DNA of 64,000 bases from the NCBI RefSeq assembly GCF_020176955.2, contig NZ_JAIUCZ020000012.1, positions 1-64,000 of the forward strand. Direction: 5' to 3'. The position numbers and the translations under genes are program-made. This DNA is from Nocardia sp. alder85J. Lineage in GTDB: Bacteria; Actinomycetota; Actinomycetes; Mycobacteriales; Mycobacteriaceae. Positions 49,655 through 61,600 of this stretch are shown one piece after another (within the stretch, counting starts at the first letter, position 1; each line of letters opens with the position of its first letter). The notes beneath the pieces were generated by a model. The model was not told the DNA's origin, ran no database searches, and saw nothing but the letters and a program-made list of their open reading frames with translations.

Positions 49655-52600
49655 TCAGCGCTTCGTGGTGCGGGATAGTGCGGGCGGGATGCTGCGCTGC
49701 ATCTGTCGGCGGCGTGTGTCGGCATCCAAAGGTGCTGTGGCGCTGTATGTTTGCGGGGGCGGTGGCGTGTGCTCGCTGGGCGGTGGCCCGGGGACTCCGG
49801 CGGTGTCCCCGCTCGGTGGCATGGTCTGGGTGGTGCCATCGCCGTCGGCGGTGGCGGCGCCGACTTCGTCGCTGTGGTCGTGAATTTGCCGGTATTCCCG
49901 TGCTTTCGCGCGGTGGCTCGCGCGCACCATCGCGACATAGTTCTCCTTGGTCTCGAGCCCCGACTCCTTGACCGTGTACGCGGTGGGGTTCAGGTCCAGA
50001 CTCCAACCTGGCATGCGGCCCTGTCGTGCCATTCTCTCCCTATGGGCTTCGCGGGCCGCGATCGCTTCGGGGGAATTGCGCATGGTTTCGATGGCCAGTC
50101 GGAGCTGTGTGAGTTCCACGCGCGCATTGACGAGTTCTTCTGCGCGTTCGAACGGCTTGTCGACCACGGATCGGGCATATTCCAGCTCCGAATTGTAGAT
50201 ACTGATTTTGGTTTGCAGGTCCCTGTACAGTTCGGGTAGCTTCTCGTAGGCATTGCTTATCCGCTGGGTCAGTCCGCGTGCCGTAGCCGACTCGGCGGCA
50301 CGCATCTCTGCTGGCGAGGGTGTAGTCGTGGTGCCGGAATCGAGACTCGCGGGGTCTTTTTTCACGGCTGTGAACAAATCGGTGGAGCCGACGGCTCTCA
50401 ATATTCCGAGCCCGCCTATATCAAATACCAGCATGTCGTTGGCAGTGTGCACGTGGATCGGATGGCCGTCGATTTCCGCGATCTTCATCGGGGTCTGCTT
50501 GCGTTGCATTCTGCGCAACCGCAGAAACGCTTCCCGGGCGGCCGAAAGGAATGCAAGGTTCGCTTCTCCTCGTTTCGTGAAATGTTTCCCTCCTACGACG
50601 AGAATTCCGGGATTTTCGGTCCAGGCGAGTGCTGCGGGCAGGTGTCGTTCGATTGTCTCCAAGTCTCGCTCTGCATTGCTGAGCGAGATCGGATTGTACT
50701 TGAGGGTGTCACTTGCACGGTATCGTGTTTCGGCTGCGGATTTTTCGAGAGCGGTGAGTGCGGTCACCAGTTGCTCCAGTTCGGCCATGCGTATGAATCG
50801 AGAGTCGCCGGTGGCTGCCGCTTTCGCAACAGCGGCTGCGTCGGCGAGGTCGTCCTCAAGGTCGTCGATCTCGTCGATGTCGGGCTGGCCGGTCTTGGTT
50901 TGGGCGATGAACCGGGCTTTCTCCTCGACGATGCCGTACATCATGGCGTCGGTCGTGCCCTCGGTTACGAACTGTTTGATGATGACGGTGGGATTCTGGT
51001 TTCCCTGCCGGAGGACTCTGCCTTCGCGTTGCTCGAGGTCGGCCGGTCGCCACGCGATGTCTATGTGGTATAGCGCGACGGCTCGTGTCTGCACATTCAG
51101 GCCGGTGCCCATGATTTCCGTGCTGCCGAGCAGGACCGCGGTGAGACCGTTGTTGCAGTCGTCCTGAAGCTGGATCCTTTCCGACGGTTTTTTCGCATCT
51201 TGGGCGAAGCGAATTTTTTCGAGTGGAATCCCGCCGGGGAAGTGGTCGTTACCCGTCACCAGGAGGTCCCGGAGGGTGTGGTAGAAGTTGTCCTCACCGC
51301 CGGCGCCACCGGGTGTGCCGCGGTCGCAGAATCCGATCAGTAGTCCACCGCGTATCGGGTGTTCGGCGCCGTCTTCTGCCTGGTACCGGTTGTTGCAGTT
51401 GGCCGCGTAGTCCTTGAGCATCTCGTCGGCGACGACTCGGGCCCGGCTCGACTCGGTGTCACCGATCAGGCCGGCGAGTTTCGGATCGAGGGCGGCGGCG
51501 CGGGCGTCGTTCATGGCCTTGAGGAGGTTGTCGCGGCGCGGCTCGGAGGCATCAAAGCCTTCGATTCGCCAGTCGATGTCGGTGATGAAGTCACGGACCT
51601 CCTGAGAGGCTGGAGTGGAGATGATGGTGCGCTGACCGCCGGCGATGGTCACTCCGACCGGGACCTGGTCGCGGGTGACGACGTCGGTGAACATCATCGT
51701 GATTGCGAGCATCCGGCCGAGGTTGGTGAATTTCGCGATCTTCTCTTTGGCTATCAGCTTGGTGCCGGTGGGATTGGTGGTGATGACCGATTTGGATGTC
51801 GTGAAAACCGACCCCCACGCGCCGATGTCGCCGACACCGGCCTCTTCTAGCAGGTCGGGGCGCATATAGTTCTGCATGACCCACTCCTCGGCCAGCGAGT
51901 TCGCTATCCGTGTCCCGGTGGCCAGGGTGGCGATGCGCATATTCTCGACGTCGGGGGAAAGGCCACGGGTGATTGCCCGCGCGAGGGCGCGTTCACGCAA
52001 TAGTTCCAGCTTCAGGGAGAGGTCTTCGGCCTTGCCGGAACCTTCGGGCAGGCTGAGCTCACGCATTGCCGCTATTCGTGATTTGTTCTTGTAATGGTGG
52101 GCCTCGTCGACGATCAGATAGTCGCAGCCCGACTGCTCGAAGGTGAGGCCGAGGTCTTTGGTGTCTGCGGCGAGCATTTTCGCCAACCGTATCTCCATGG
52201 TCTTCTTGGCTCGCATGAGATCTTTGAGGCTGCGCTTGTCGCCGTCCACTTTTACATGAAACACTCTGTCTTCGAGGTCGGCGAGTGCGCGGCGAACGTA
52301 TGTTTGACGGCGGATCGGGTGGACGGGAATCAGCTCGAAGGTCGATTGTGCGATGATGACGATTTCCCAATCGCTGGTGGCAGTTTGCGCGACGGCGCGA
52401 CGGCGCTGTTCCGCCGTCAGATTCGACGGTATAGTAAGGATTTTGGCCGCCGGGAACCATCTCCTGGCTTCCAGGCCGATCCCTTCGGGAAGGTGGTTGG
52501 GTACGACGATCCACGGTTGAGAAACCATTCCGCGCCGACGCAGCTCCATTGCCCCTATCACATATGTTCCGGTTTTCCCTGCCCCCACGACATGATCCAG

Positions 52601-55600
52601 CAATCGCACCGGCTCCGAGAGAATTCCCATGACCGCGTCCAGCTGGTACGGGTACGGGATGCGCGCCAGCCCGGGAATGTGTAGGAATCGGCCGTCCCAG
52701 CGAGCCGGCACCGAGGAATTGAATCGGATGTTGAACTCACTGACCAGGCGGTTGCGGCGGTCGTCATCGGACCACAGCCACCGGACGAATTCCGCGCGCA
52801 TCCGATCCGCTTGGGCCTGGGCGGCGGTCGTGGCGGTCAAGTCGATGCCCGTCCCGTCGGGCCCTGCGTACTGTACTATAATATCGGCGCTGTTGCAGGC
52901 ATGTTCGAAGATCTCGACGGCGTTCATGCTCTTAACGCCCCAGGACATCGCCTTGGCGTTGTGCAGATTTGTTGCATCGAAGCGCCACCGGACTCCTTCC
53001 CGGCGGGCTTGGACATTGGTTGCGCCGAAGGTTTCGCGCACGAATTGTGCGTGGTCGTCGGTACTCACCCAGACCGAGCCGGCCCGCACGCGTATCTCTG
53101 CGGCCTCTTTCTGGGGTGGTAGCGCAGCCTGGAGAGCGGTGACGTTCGCTTCATAGAGTGGGTTCTCGACGGCCGCGGCGCGGGCGGCGTGCAGTTTTTC
53201 CCGCACATTTCCCGACAGATATTTGTTGGCGGGGATCAGATGATCGACGTCGTCGGGATCCGGGAAAACGTGGCCGACCAGTTGGGCGGCGGCGGTCGGG
53301 GGGTCCACTGCCAGCAGTTCGGCGATGTAGGGCACGTCGACCCCGCGGCCGCAGGCCAGGCTGATCGACAGGGCATCGCCGGGGTTGTCGGCGTGGGTCG
53401 GCAGGACCGGCTGGGGCGCGACATCCCGGGTGAAGATCTCCGACTTGCGCACAGCGCCGGTGGCGTCGGAATAGTGCTCCAGCGCGAGGACGACGGCCAT
53501 CGTGGGGTCACGGCTGATGGCACCCTCGAGATGGGGGCGTTTCTTCACCCGCGCGCTGGTCTGCCAGGCCTGAGTGTCGAGTTCCTCGGCCACCTCGGGT
53601 GGAAGCGCGTCCAGGTAAGGTCCGCCTTCGCCGCCGTTGCCGGTGCGCCACTGTGCTTCCAGCCGCGCGTAGCGGGCGTCGTGATCGGCCTGCGAACGTT
53701 CCTGTCCACCTTGCCATTTGAAGCGCGAGATGGGTCCGTAGCGGCGCACGTAGTCGTCGTAGACCCTGTTGAGGTCGGCACGGGCCTGGGCCTGCGCCGT
53801 CTGGTTGTGGTCGTCGCTACGCTGGGCGATGATCACGTCGTAGGCATGATCACGCAGGTCCAGCAGCGCTCGCGTCTCCCCGGCCCGCGTCGCGAACACC
53901 TTGACCGGTTCCCAGCTGCCGAACTCCGTGACAGCCTCGAACCTGCCGCGATATCGCATCATGCCAATGGGGTTCGCGAACTTCGCCGCCGGCCGGTACG
54001 TCACGAGGCCTGCGGTGTTCAGCACTTCGCCGACGGTTTCGTCGGCGGTCGCCGTCAACCCGAGATCCTGCTCGCATGCCGTGTCGACAAGCTGGCCCAG
54101 TATCGAAACCACCTGGGTGGGAAGGGCATCGAGTTGGTGGTTGGTCACCGTGAGGGAGCCCTCACCGTACAGGCCGTGGCCGATTCCCATCTCGCCGAGC
54201 ACGTACTGTCGGCGCAGCTGGAACCAACTGCTGATCCGGAGCTTCTGCACGATCTGCTGCGGCTGACCGTCGCCGGTGTCGGCCGTGCGGGGGAAGTCCA
54301 CGAGTGCGGTGTCGAGGAACAGGCGATTGCGGTGGGCCACGGCAGCGGGGCGGTCGCAGAACGGGTCGAGGCCTGGTTCGCGCTTGCGGAGCACGATGAT
54401 GTCGGCGATGGCTGCGGTTCCGGCCACACGGCCGAAGGTTTTGCCCGGCAGTCGCACCGCGGCGATGAAGTCGGCGGACTCCAGGATCTCCTCGCGCACG
54501 GCTGTGTTGGTGGCATCCATCGTCCACGGCGAGCTGATGACTGTTATGTAGCCGCCGGGTGCGACCAGGGCGGTGCTCTTGATGAGGAAGTGGTTGTGGA
54601 TATTGTGGCCGGCCGGGTTGTGGAGCGGGTCTGGCAGAGAGAATTTGCCGAAAGGCAGGTTGCCGACAGCCGCGACGAACGAGTCCTGGGGCAGCGGGGT
54701 CGTCTCGAATCCTTCGAGCCGTACCTGAGCCTGGGGGTAGAGGTAGTGGGCGATGCGTGCTGTGGCCGGATCGACCTCTACCCCGACCATGCGGGCGTTG
54801 TCCGGTGCGAGGCCGATGAAGGTGCCCGATCCGGCGCCGGGTTCTAGTACGTGCCCACCCCGAAACCCCGCCCGCTGCAACACCGTCCACATGGCCGCTG
54901 CGATCGCGGGATCGGTGTAGTGGGCGCTGAGAACCGATCCCATCGCGATCTCGTAGGCTTCGGGATCCAGTAGTTCTTGCAGCCGCGCACGGTAGACGCT
55001 CCATGCCGGCTTTCGTTTGTCGAAGATCTCCTGGACCGCCCCCCAGCCCGACCACGCGGCCAGCACTTCGTGCTGTTCGCGCGGTGTCGCTGCCCGCTGT
55101 TCGGACTCCAGTTGCTTCAGAAGTTCCAGGGCTGCAAGGTTCGCGCTGGCTCGGGCGTGCTTGCTGTAGGGGACGGTGATCGTGCCGGGATGCCGCCACG
55201 CCTGACCGGCGACCGCGGGCGGCTGCCACCGGTCGTTGCCCGAGGAGGGCGATTCGGCTGCGGGGGTTTCTGCGGTGATCGGACCGGATTCGACGTCGGT
55301 AAGCTTTACGGGCCTCTGTGTCCGGTCCGTGACAGCATCGGACCGGTTGCGGGCATCGACTCCGGCACCGGGCAGCGGCAGGTTGCCGGTGTCGGCCGGT
55401 GAGACAGCGGGATCGGCCGTTGCCGGCGGTGTGTGATCGTCGGCGGTGGGTGGTGTCGGGTGGCCGAGCGACTCGCGGTCCAGGGTGTCGCGGTCAGCGG
55501 GAACGGGTAGCCGGTCGGTGAGCAGCTCACCGGCGACGCTGCCGTCGCTGTCGAACAGTGCGGGCATCTGATTGCGCGCCTGCTCCTGCTCGAACAGCTC

Positions 55601-58600
55601 GGTGACCTTCGCCAGCGGAAGGCCGGGCGTGAGGTGCCCGTCGGCAACGAATCCCGAACGCCACCGGTCGAAGTTGAATTTCTCGGTACCCGGGTCCAAC
55701 AGCCAGGTGAGCAGGATCGTGCGCGGCGGTTCGCCCGGCGAGGTGAGGCGTAGTTCGTGGGCGGGAATCGCGGCATCGTGGCGGGTTGTGCTGTGCGCCG
55801 TCCAGCCGAGCGCGGTCGCCGTCGTGGATTTGTCGATCGCCGCCTGGGGAGCCGGGAATTGACGCTCGTCGACCACCGTGATCTCGGTGGAAGAGTCGGG
55901 CAACGACACTCCCGGCAGATCGGAGGCATCCCCGGAAAACAGTGAATTATCAAGGGGGGCAACGGTGTTCGTATAGTTAGCGTTGTCGAATTGCGGGCCG
56001 GGATCGTTGTGGTGGTGCCAGACAATGTCGGCGACGTGCTCGATGAGCGCCGGCCGGCCGTCACCGATGAAGTGCAACTGCTCGACGATCCGGCGCGCGT
56101 CGGGAGAATCGTCGCGATCGAGGTGCTCGAAGATGACATCGGCGACGATCTCGGGGATCCGAGTGGTGGCCGAGGTGAGGTACGTGTCGTGATCGTTGGC
56201 CGCGGCGATCATGGCGAGCCGCTCGTCGGCCAGCGCACGTTCGGTGATGCGCTCACGCAGCGGATTCGCGGCGACGGTCCCGGCCGGGTTGTGATGCCCG
56301 GGATCATCGGCTGGCTTTTCGGGTGGCGTGGTCGAATCCGTGTGCGGTGGTGGATGTTCGGCGTCCACGCTCGGAAGCGGCGGCGGGTCGCATGCCGCCG
56401 GGCGGACGGTTTCTTCGGCTGGTGCTGCCTGTTGGCGGCCGCGCTGGATCGCGAGGTCGATGCCGGCGCGGCCGGTAGCCATGTCGAGTTGGTCGGCGAT
56501 GTGCGGCGCTGCCCAGTCGATCGGGAGTCCGGCTGCGTCGCATCCGGTCTCCAGCGCGGTGGCGAAGTCGAGGGCGGCGGGTTTGGCGTCGAATCCGGCC
56601 CCGAGGGTCATGATCGTGCCGGACCCGACGTGGAAGGCATGCCATGTCCGCTGGCCCTCGCGGGTCACCAGGAAGTGGCCGCCCGGCGACAGTTCTGCGG
56701 TCCGGGCGATCTGCATGCCCCGGCGGAACGACGAGGTGTCGATGCGTACCTTGGCTCGGTCGGCCTGATTGGCACCGCGCACCGCCACACCGTTGTGCGT
56801 GCGGGGTGGCGTCCGCCACCGTGGGTCGCGGGTACCGGACTCCAGGTGAGCACGCGCCGCGGCGACGGAGCCGAACCGCGGGGGCTGCGCGCCGGCTGTC
56901 GGCGCAGGATCGGTTTCGGGATCGGGATCGGCTGCGGGACCGTCGTTTCCAGTTCCAGCTGCGATGATGGTGGCGTCGGCCGGTGCGGTGGCCGGTATGT
57001 CGGCGCTCGGCGCTGCTGAGGAAGCGGGCAGGCCGAGATGTGCGCGCAGGGACGGCAGGAGTTGATCCGGTGAGCTGGCGGTGACGATGTCGGGGGTGAG
57101 CAGGCTGCCCTCGCGTACGCGCCAGAGCGTGTCGTTGATGCTGGGTTCGAGTACCGAGAAGGTGCGGTCACCGACTCGGAGCATCACCAGCAGGGCACCG
57201 TAGGGGTCGACGTCGATGTAGCGCAGGCTTTCGCCGTCTGCCGCGCCCATGGTCGCCGCGAGCGCCGTGGTACGGCCGATGCCGGGGTGGACGCTGTCCC
57301 AGGCGTGTTCAGCGCTGCGGTTGGCGGCGTCGCGGCGGATCACGGACAGGATCTGTGGTGCGTCACGGAATCTCAGGCGTGAGACGGTCCGGGTGTCGTC
57401 CCCGGACGGTGTCTTGATGTGCAGATCGCTGCCGGCAACAACGAGATAGGGCTGATGCCCGGCCGTCACGACGACTTCGATGTCGTCATCGTCGTCGTGG
57501 TGGCGCAGCGGGCTGATCGACTCGAGGCCTGGTTCCAGATCGGCCTCCACCGCGGCCCACCCGGTGGCGACGGCCCGGACGATCGCCGGTTTCCCGGCAG
57601 GATCGACCCAGGGATGGCGCTTGCGCCAGTACGAGACGCGCTGGTGCCAAAGCTGGTACCGAGTCAGTTCATCAGCGGCGAGGGGCGCCGCGGTCCAGGC
57701 CATCGGCACGGCAGGCAACCCGATCGTCTTCACAACCGGTTGTGTGGTGGTGTCGATGACCTCGACGGCAGGCTCGGGGGGGTCGCCGTGGTAATGCAGC
57801 CACACGCCACGCAGTTCGACCGCGGTCGCCGACCGCGACGGTGGTTGCTGGATGACCAGCAGGCCACCGCGACCTCCGGGGAGGTGGGGGACCGCGTCGC
57901 CGGGCCGGAGGTCTACGACACGCTTCTCGCTTTCCCACTCGTCGGGTACGACGGTGCCCAGCTGGTCCACCCACCGAAGCGTCCGTTGCAGCTCGGCAGC
58001 GTCGGCGATGGTGTGGTCCTCACCGTGGAGGGCGACGTGGAGGATGTCGCGCAGCACTCGCCCGGCGGTGGTGTCGAGTTCTCGTTGGGTCCGGTACCAG
58101 AGCGGTGGCCGGCGCACATAGGTGAAGGCGGTCAGCCCTCCGGTGTACCGGTTGCGGACGGTGACGGCGTGGCTGAGCGTGGCCACACGGTCCCCTGACA
58201 GTCCGGGCTGGAACCAGTGCTGGTGGATGGTTTTCCACGGGATCACGATCTCGCGCGGGCTGGGGGGATCGGTGTGGATACCGCTGTCCTGTAGGCGGAG
58301 TCCGCGTGGGGTCATCAGGACGCCGCGGCCACCGCGGGCATGGCCGTGGGGTTCTTTCGCAAGCTGCCGGAGCAGCTGTGGGTCGGTGCTGGTCAGCGCT
58401 TCGATCAGCCGGGAGACGGTGCGGTTGGGAAGACGCTGGATCAGCTCGGCCACTTCGTCACCGGTGAACGGTGCCGCGGCACGGTCGGCTGCCGCACTGG
58501 ATCGCTGCGGGCCGCTGTCCGCGAGGCTGAACAATCCCGCGGCGGGGCCGACGGCGTCGTCGTCCGGTTCGGGAACACGGTGATCGGCCGGGTTCGTGGC

Positions 58601-61600
58601 AGGCCTGGTGACCGGGGGCAGAGGGAGCTTCGGCAGGTGGACCGTGGCGACCGGGTCGTGGTCGCGCGAATCGAGCAATGTGGTGTCGGGGGCGCACACG
58701 GCCTTGCCGTGCTCGCGGTACAGTCGCAGCCCCTGGAGGTGGACGCCGGAATCGAAGTGCTGCACCTGTTGCACGGCGAACACGCCGCCGGTGAGGTGGC
58801 CGACCACGTCCCCGGGTTGCAGCGCGTGTGCCGGTTTCGTCGCCACCCATGCGGCGGGTGCTGTCGCGGCGAGCCGGTCGAGCTGGCCCGCCATCCTGGC
58901 GAGGGCTGCGGGGGAGATGAGCGCGGCGTCGCGATGTTGTGCGGCCCGCAGGATGTCGTCGCGGACGTCCTCGGCGATGAGATTCATGTCGCCGACGGCC
59001 CGAGCCCAGTACGGCCGCTGGTCGATCAGTTCGAAGGCTTCCAGACCGGTCCTGTAGTGCTGGGACAGCTCGACCGCGCGCAGTAGCAGGGTGCGCCGTT
59101 GGTCGGTCAGTCCGGGCCGGATCCAATGGTTGTACAGCTGCGGCCACGCGATAGTGACTTCGCGCTGGATCGGGTGGCCGGCTGCGGCGATGTCGCGGGC
59201 TTCGATGCGCAGCCCGGACCGCGCGATTTCGACGGTCACGCCGTGCCGGGAGATCGCGTGCTCGGTGGAGGTGAACTGCGTCAGGGCGTCTCGGCTCGGG
59301 TTCACTATCGCTTCGATCAGGCGAGCGAAGGTGGCGGCGTTGAACCGCCGAAGTTGTTCGGCGACTTCGACGGCAGTGAACGGTGCCGCCAGAGCTGCGG
59401 TGCGGGGATCGGTCTGCGCTGGCGCGTCGGCGTCGTGGCGGGCCGGTGCAGAGGTCGCGGTGACTGGTTCGGGCGCCGGTGCCGGTGCCGGTGGTGGTGC
59501 GGTGCTGGTCGGATCGGGATGTTTCGCCGGGTGATCCGGGCTGGTCGGTGGTGTGCCGGTGGGTGCGGGAACGATCGGTTCGTCGGCGGTGAGATCGAAC
59601 ATCTCCAGCTGAGATGGGTCCTTGCGGCGCGGCGGCCGAGCCTTGGTACCTGGTCCTTTCCGCGTCGAGGGAGACGGCGGCCGCGCCGGTGGCGTGAGAG
59701 AGGGGCGCGAGGCGGGCCGGGGCGGGGCTGGTGTTCCCGGTGCCGGGGGTGCCGGGGCGATGGGGCTCGTGCCCGGTGATTCGCCTGGTGACGCTGTGGT
59801 GGGTGCCGGTGTGCCGGTGCCGGGGAAGATCTCGGTGCGCTGGCGGCCGTAGGCGCGGATTTCGGGCATGATGTCGGCGGGCTGGTCGACCGATGCCACG
59901 GAGCTGGTGATCTCCCAGGACGTCGAGCCGTCCGGGCGGGGGCGAACGGCAGCGGTGTGGATGTGGTAGCCGCGACCATCGGTGAAGTCCGTTTCTTCGA
60001 CGATGAGGTGGCCGGCGGTGTCGGTGTCGATCAGGTGCCAGGTGGTGCTGGCACCGTGCCCGTGGTATCTCTCCTGCGGGTCCAGCGTGATCGTGACGCG
60101 CTGCCACCGGGAGTCGATGACCTGGAACGAGTGTGCCGGTAAGGAGAAGTCGTCGGCTGGTGTCAGTAGCCCGAATTGTTCGGCGATGTCGGTGAGCGTC
60201 AGAGGCTGCACGATCTGCGGGCCGTGGTCGCCGGGCCGTTCGAGCATCGACGCCTGGTCATCGAACCAGTAGGCACCGTGGGTGCGGCGCCAGCGCAGCA
60301 TGAGCGCCGGGGAACCGGGTGCGGACTCGTTGCGCGCGATGATCTGCCGGTGGCCGGTGATCGTGTCGATGTCCTCGTCGAGTGTCCAGCCCGCGGAGCG
60401 CGCGTGGTCCAGGAGCAGCTCGTGCGATCTCGGCAGCTGTGGCACGGCAGCGGGGTGGGGTGGGCCTGTGCGGGAGGGTGCACTCGGGTGAGGTGTTGGT
60501 GCCGGGTTCTCGGTGCCGATTCCGAGGATCGCTGCGGTCAGGCGCGCGAGGTTCTCCTCGCCGAGGGATTCGTGATTGGCCAGCTGCGCGCGAATGCGGG
60601 GATCCAATGCCCGCCGGAACGCTTTGAGCTGGGCTGGGGTGACCAGCACCCCTGCTCCCGGCGGTACTGACCCGTCGGCAGCCGTGAGCCTCACGCCGCT
60701 GCGATCTTGGCGGTAGCGGAAGGCGCGCCACTGCGGGCGATGGTCGAAGACCTCCGCGCGCAGGGCGCCGTTGAGGTGCACGAACGCGACGTATCTGATG
60801 TACCAGTCGGAATCGGTGCCCAGCGACTTCGCCAGACTCCATGGGCTCTCGGCGCCGAACAGCAGCAGTCGCTGATCCTGGGTGAGGACCGAGGCGGCGG
60901 CCGGCGTCAACGCGGGCATCGCGGCGGAGTCTGGCCTGTGGATCAGTGCCGCAGTACCCGTTCGGCTGTCGGTCTCGGAGGTGCCGTCGAGCACGGTGAG
61001 GTACCGGCGGATCGCTGCCATGACATCGCCGGTCAGTAAGACTCCCAGCTGCTGCGCGCTGGCTGTGCTGCTGCCGGTGGGGTCGGCGGTGTCGTGGACT
61101 TCCCAGCCGTAGTCACCGTCGCGCGGCGGGCGCACGGTGAAGCGGCGGCCACCGGCCTCGATACCCAGCGTGGGGCGTCCGTCCGGGTGGCGGTCGAGCT
61201 CGCCGAGCGACCGAGCGTCGGCACCGAGATCGAACAGCGTCGCGGCGTCGGCAGCCGGAACCTCGTTGAGGTCGAATGCTTCACGGATCGCGGCGTCGCG
61301 CACTCTCTGATCGGCGTCGGCTGCCCGCTCGAGCAGCTGCACAGACACCGTGCGCAGGAACTGCTCGAGGGTCGCGCCGTTGATGGTCGGTGCGTTGGGT
61401 GGCCGAGGATCGAGGCGGTACTCGGTGTAGGTGCGCACTGCCGCATCCCAGTGTGGACGGTGGATGCGGACCCTACTGGGAACCGAGCGGCCATCGATCT
61501 GCTCGTGGGTCTTGTCCTTGCGTTCGGCAGCGCCGGGGGATGCCAGGTCGACGATGTCGTGGTCGCGCACCGCGTAGAGCAGCAACCGTTGATCCAGCGT

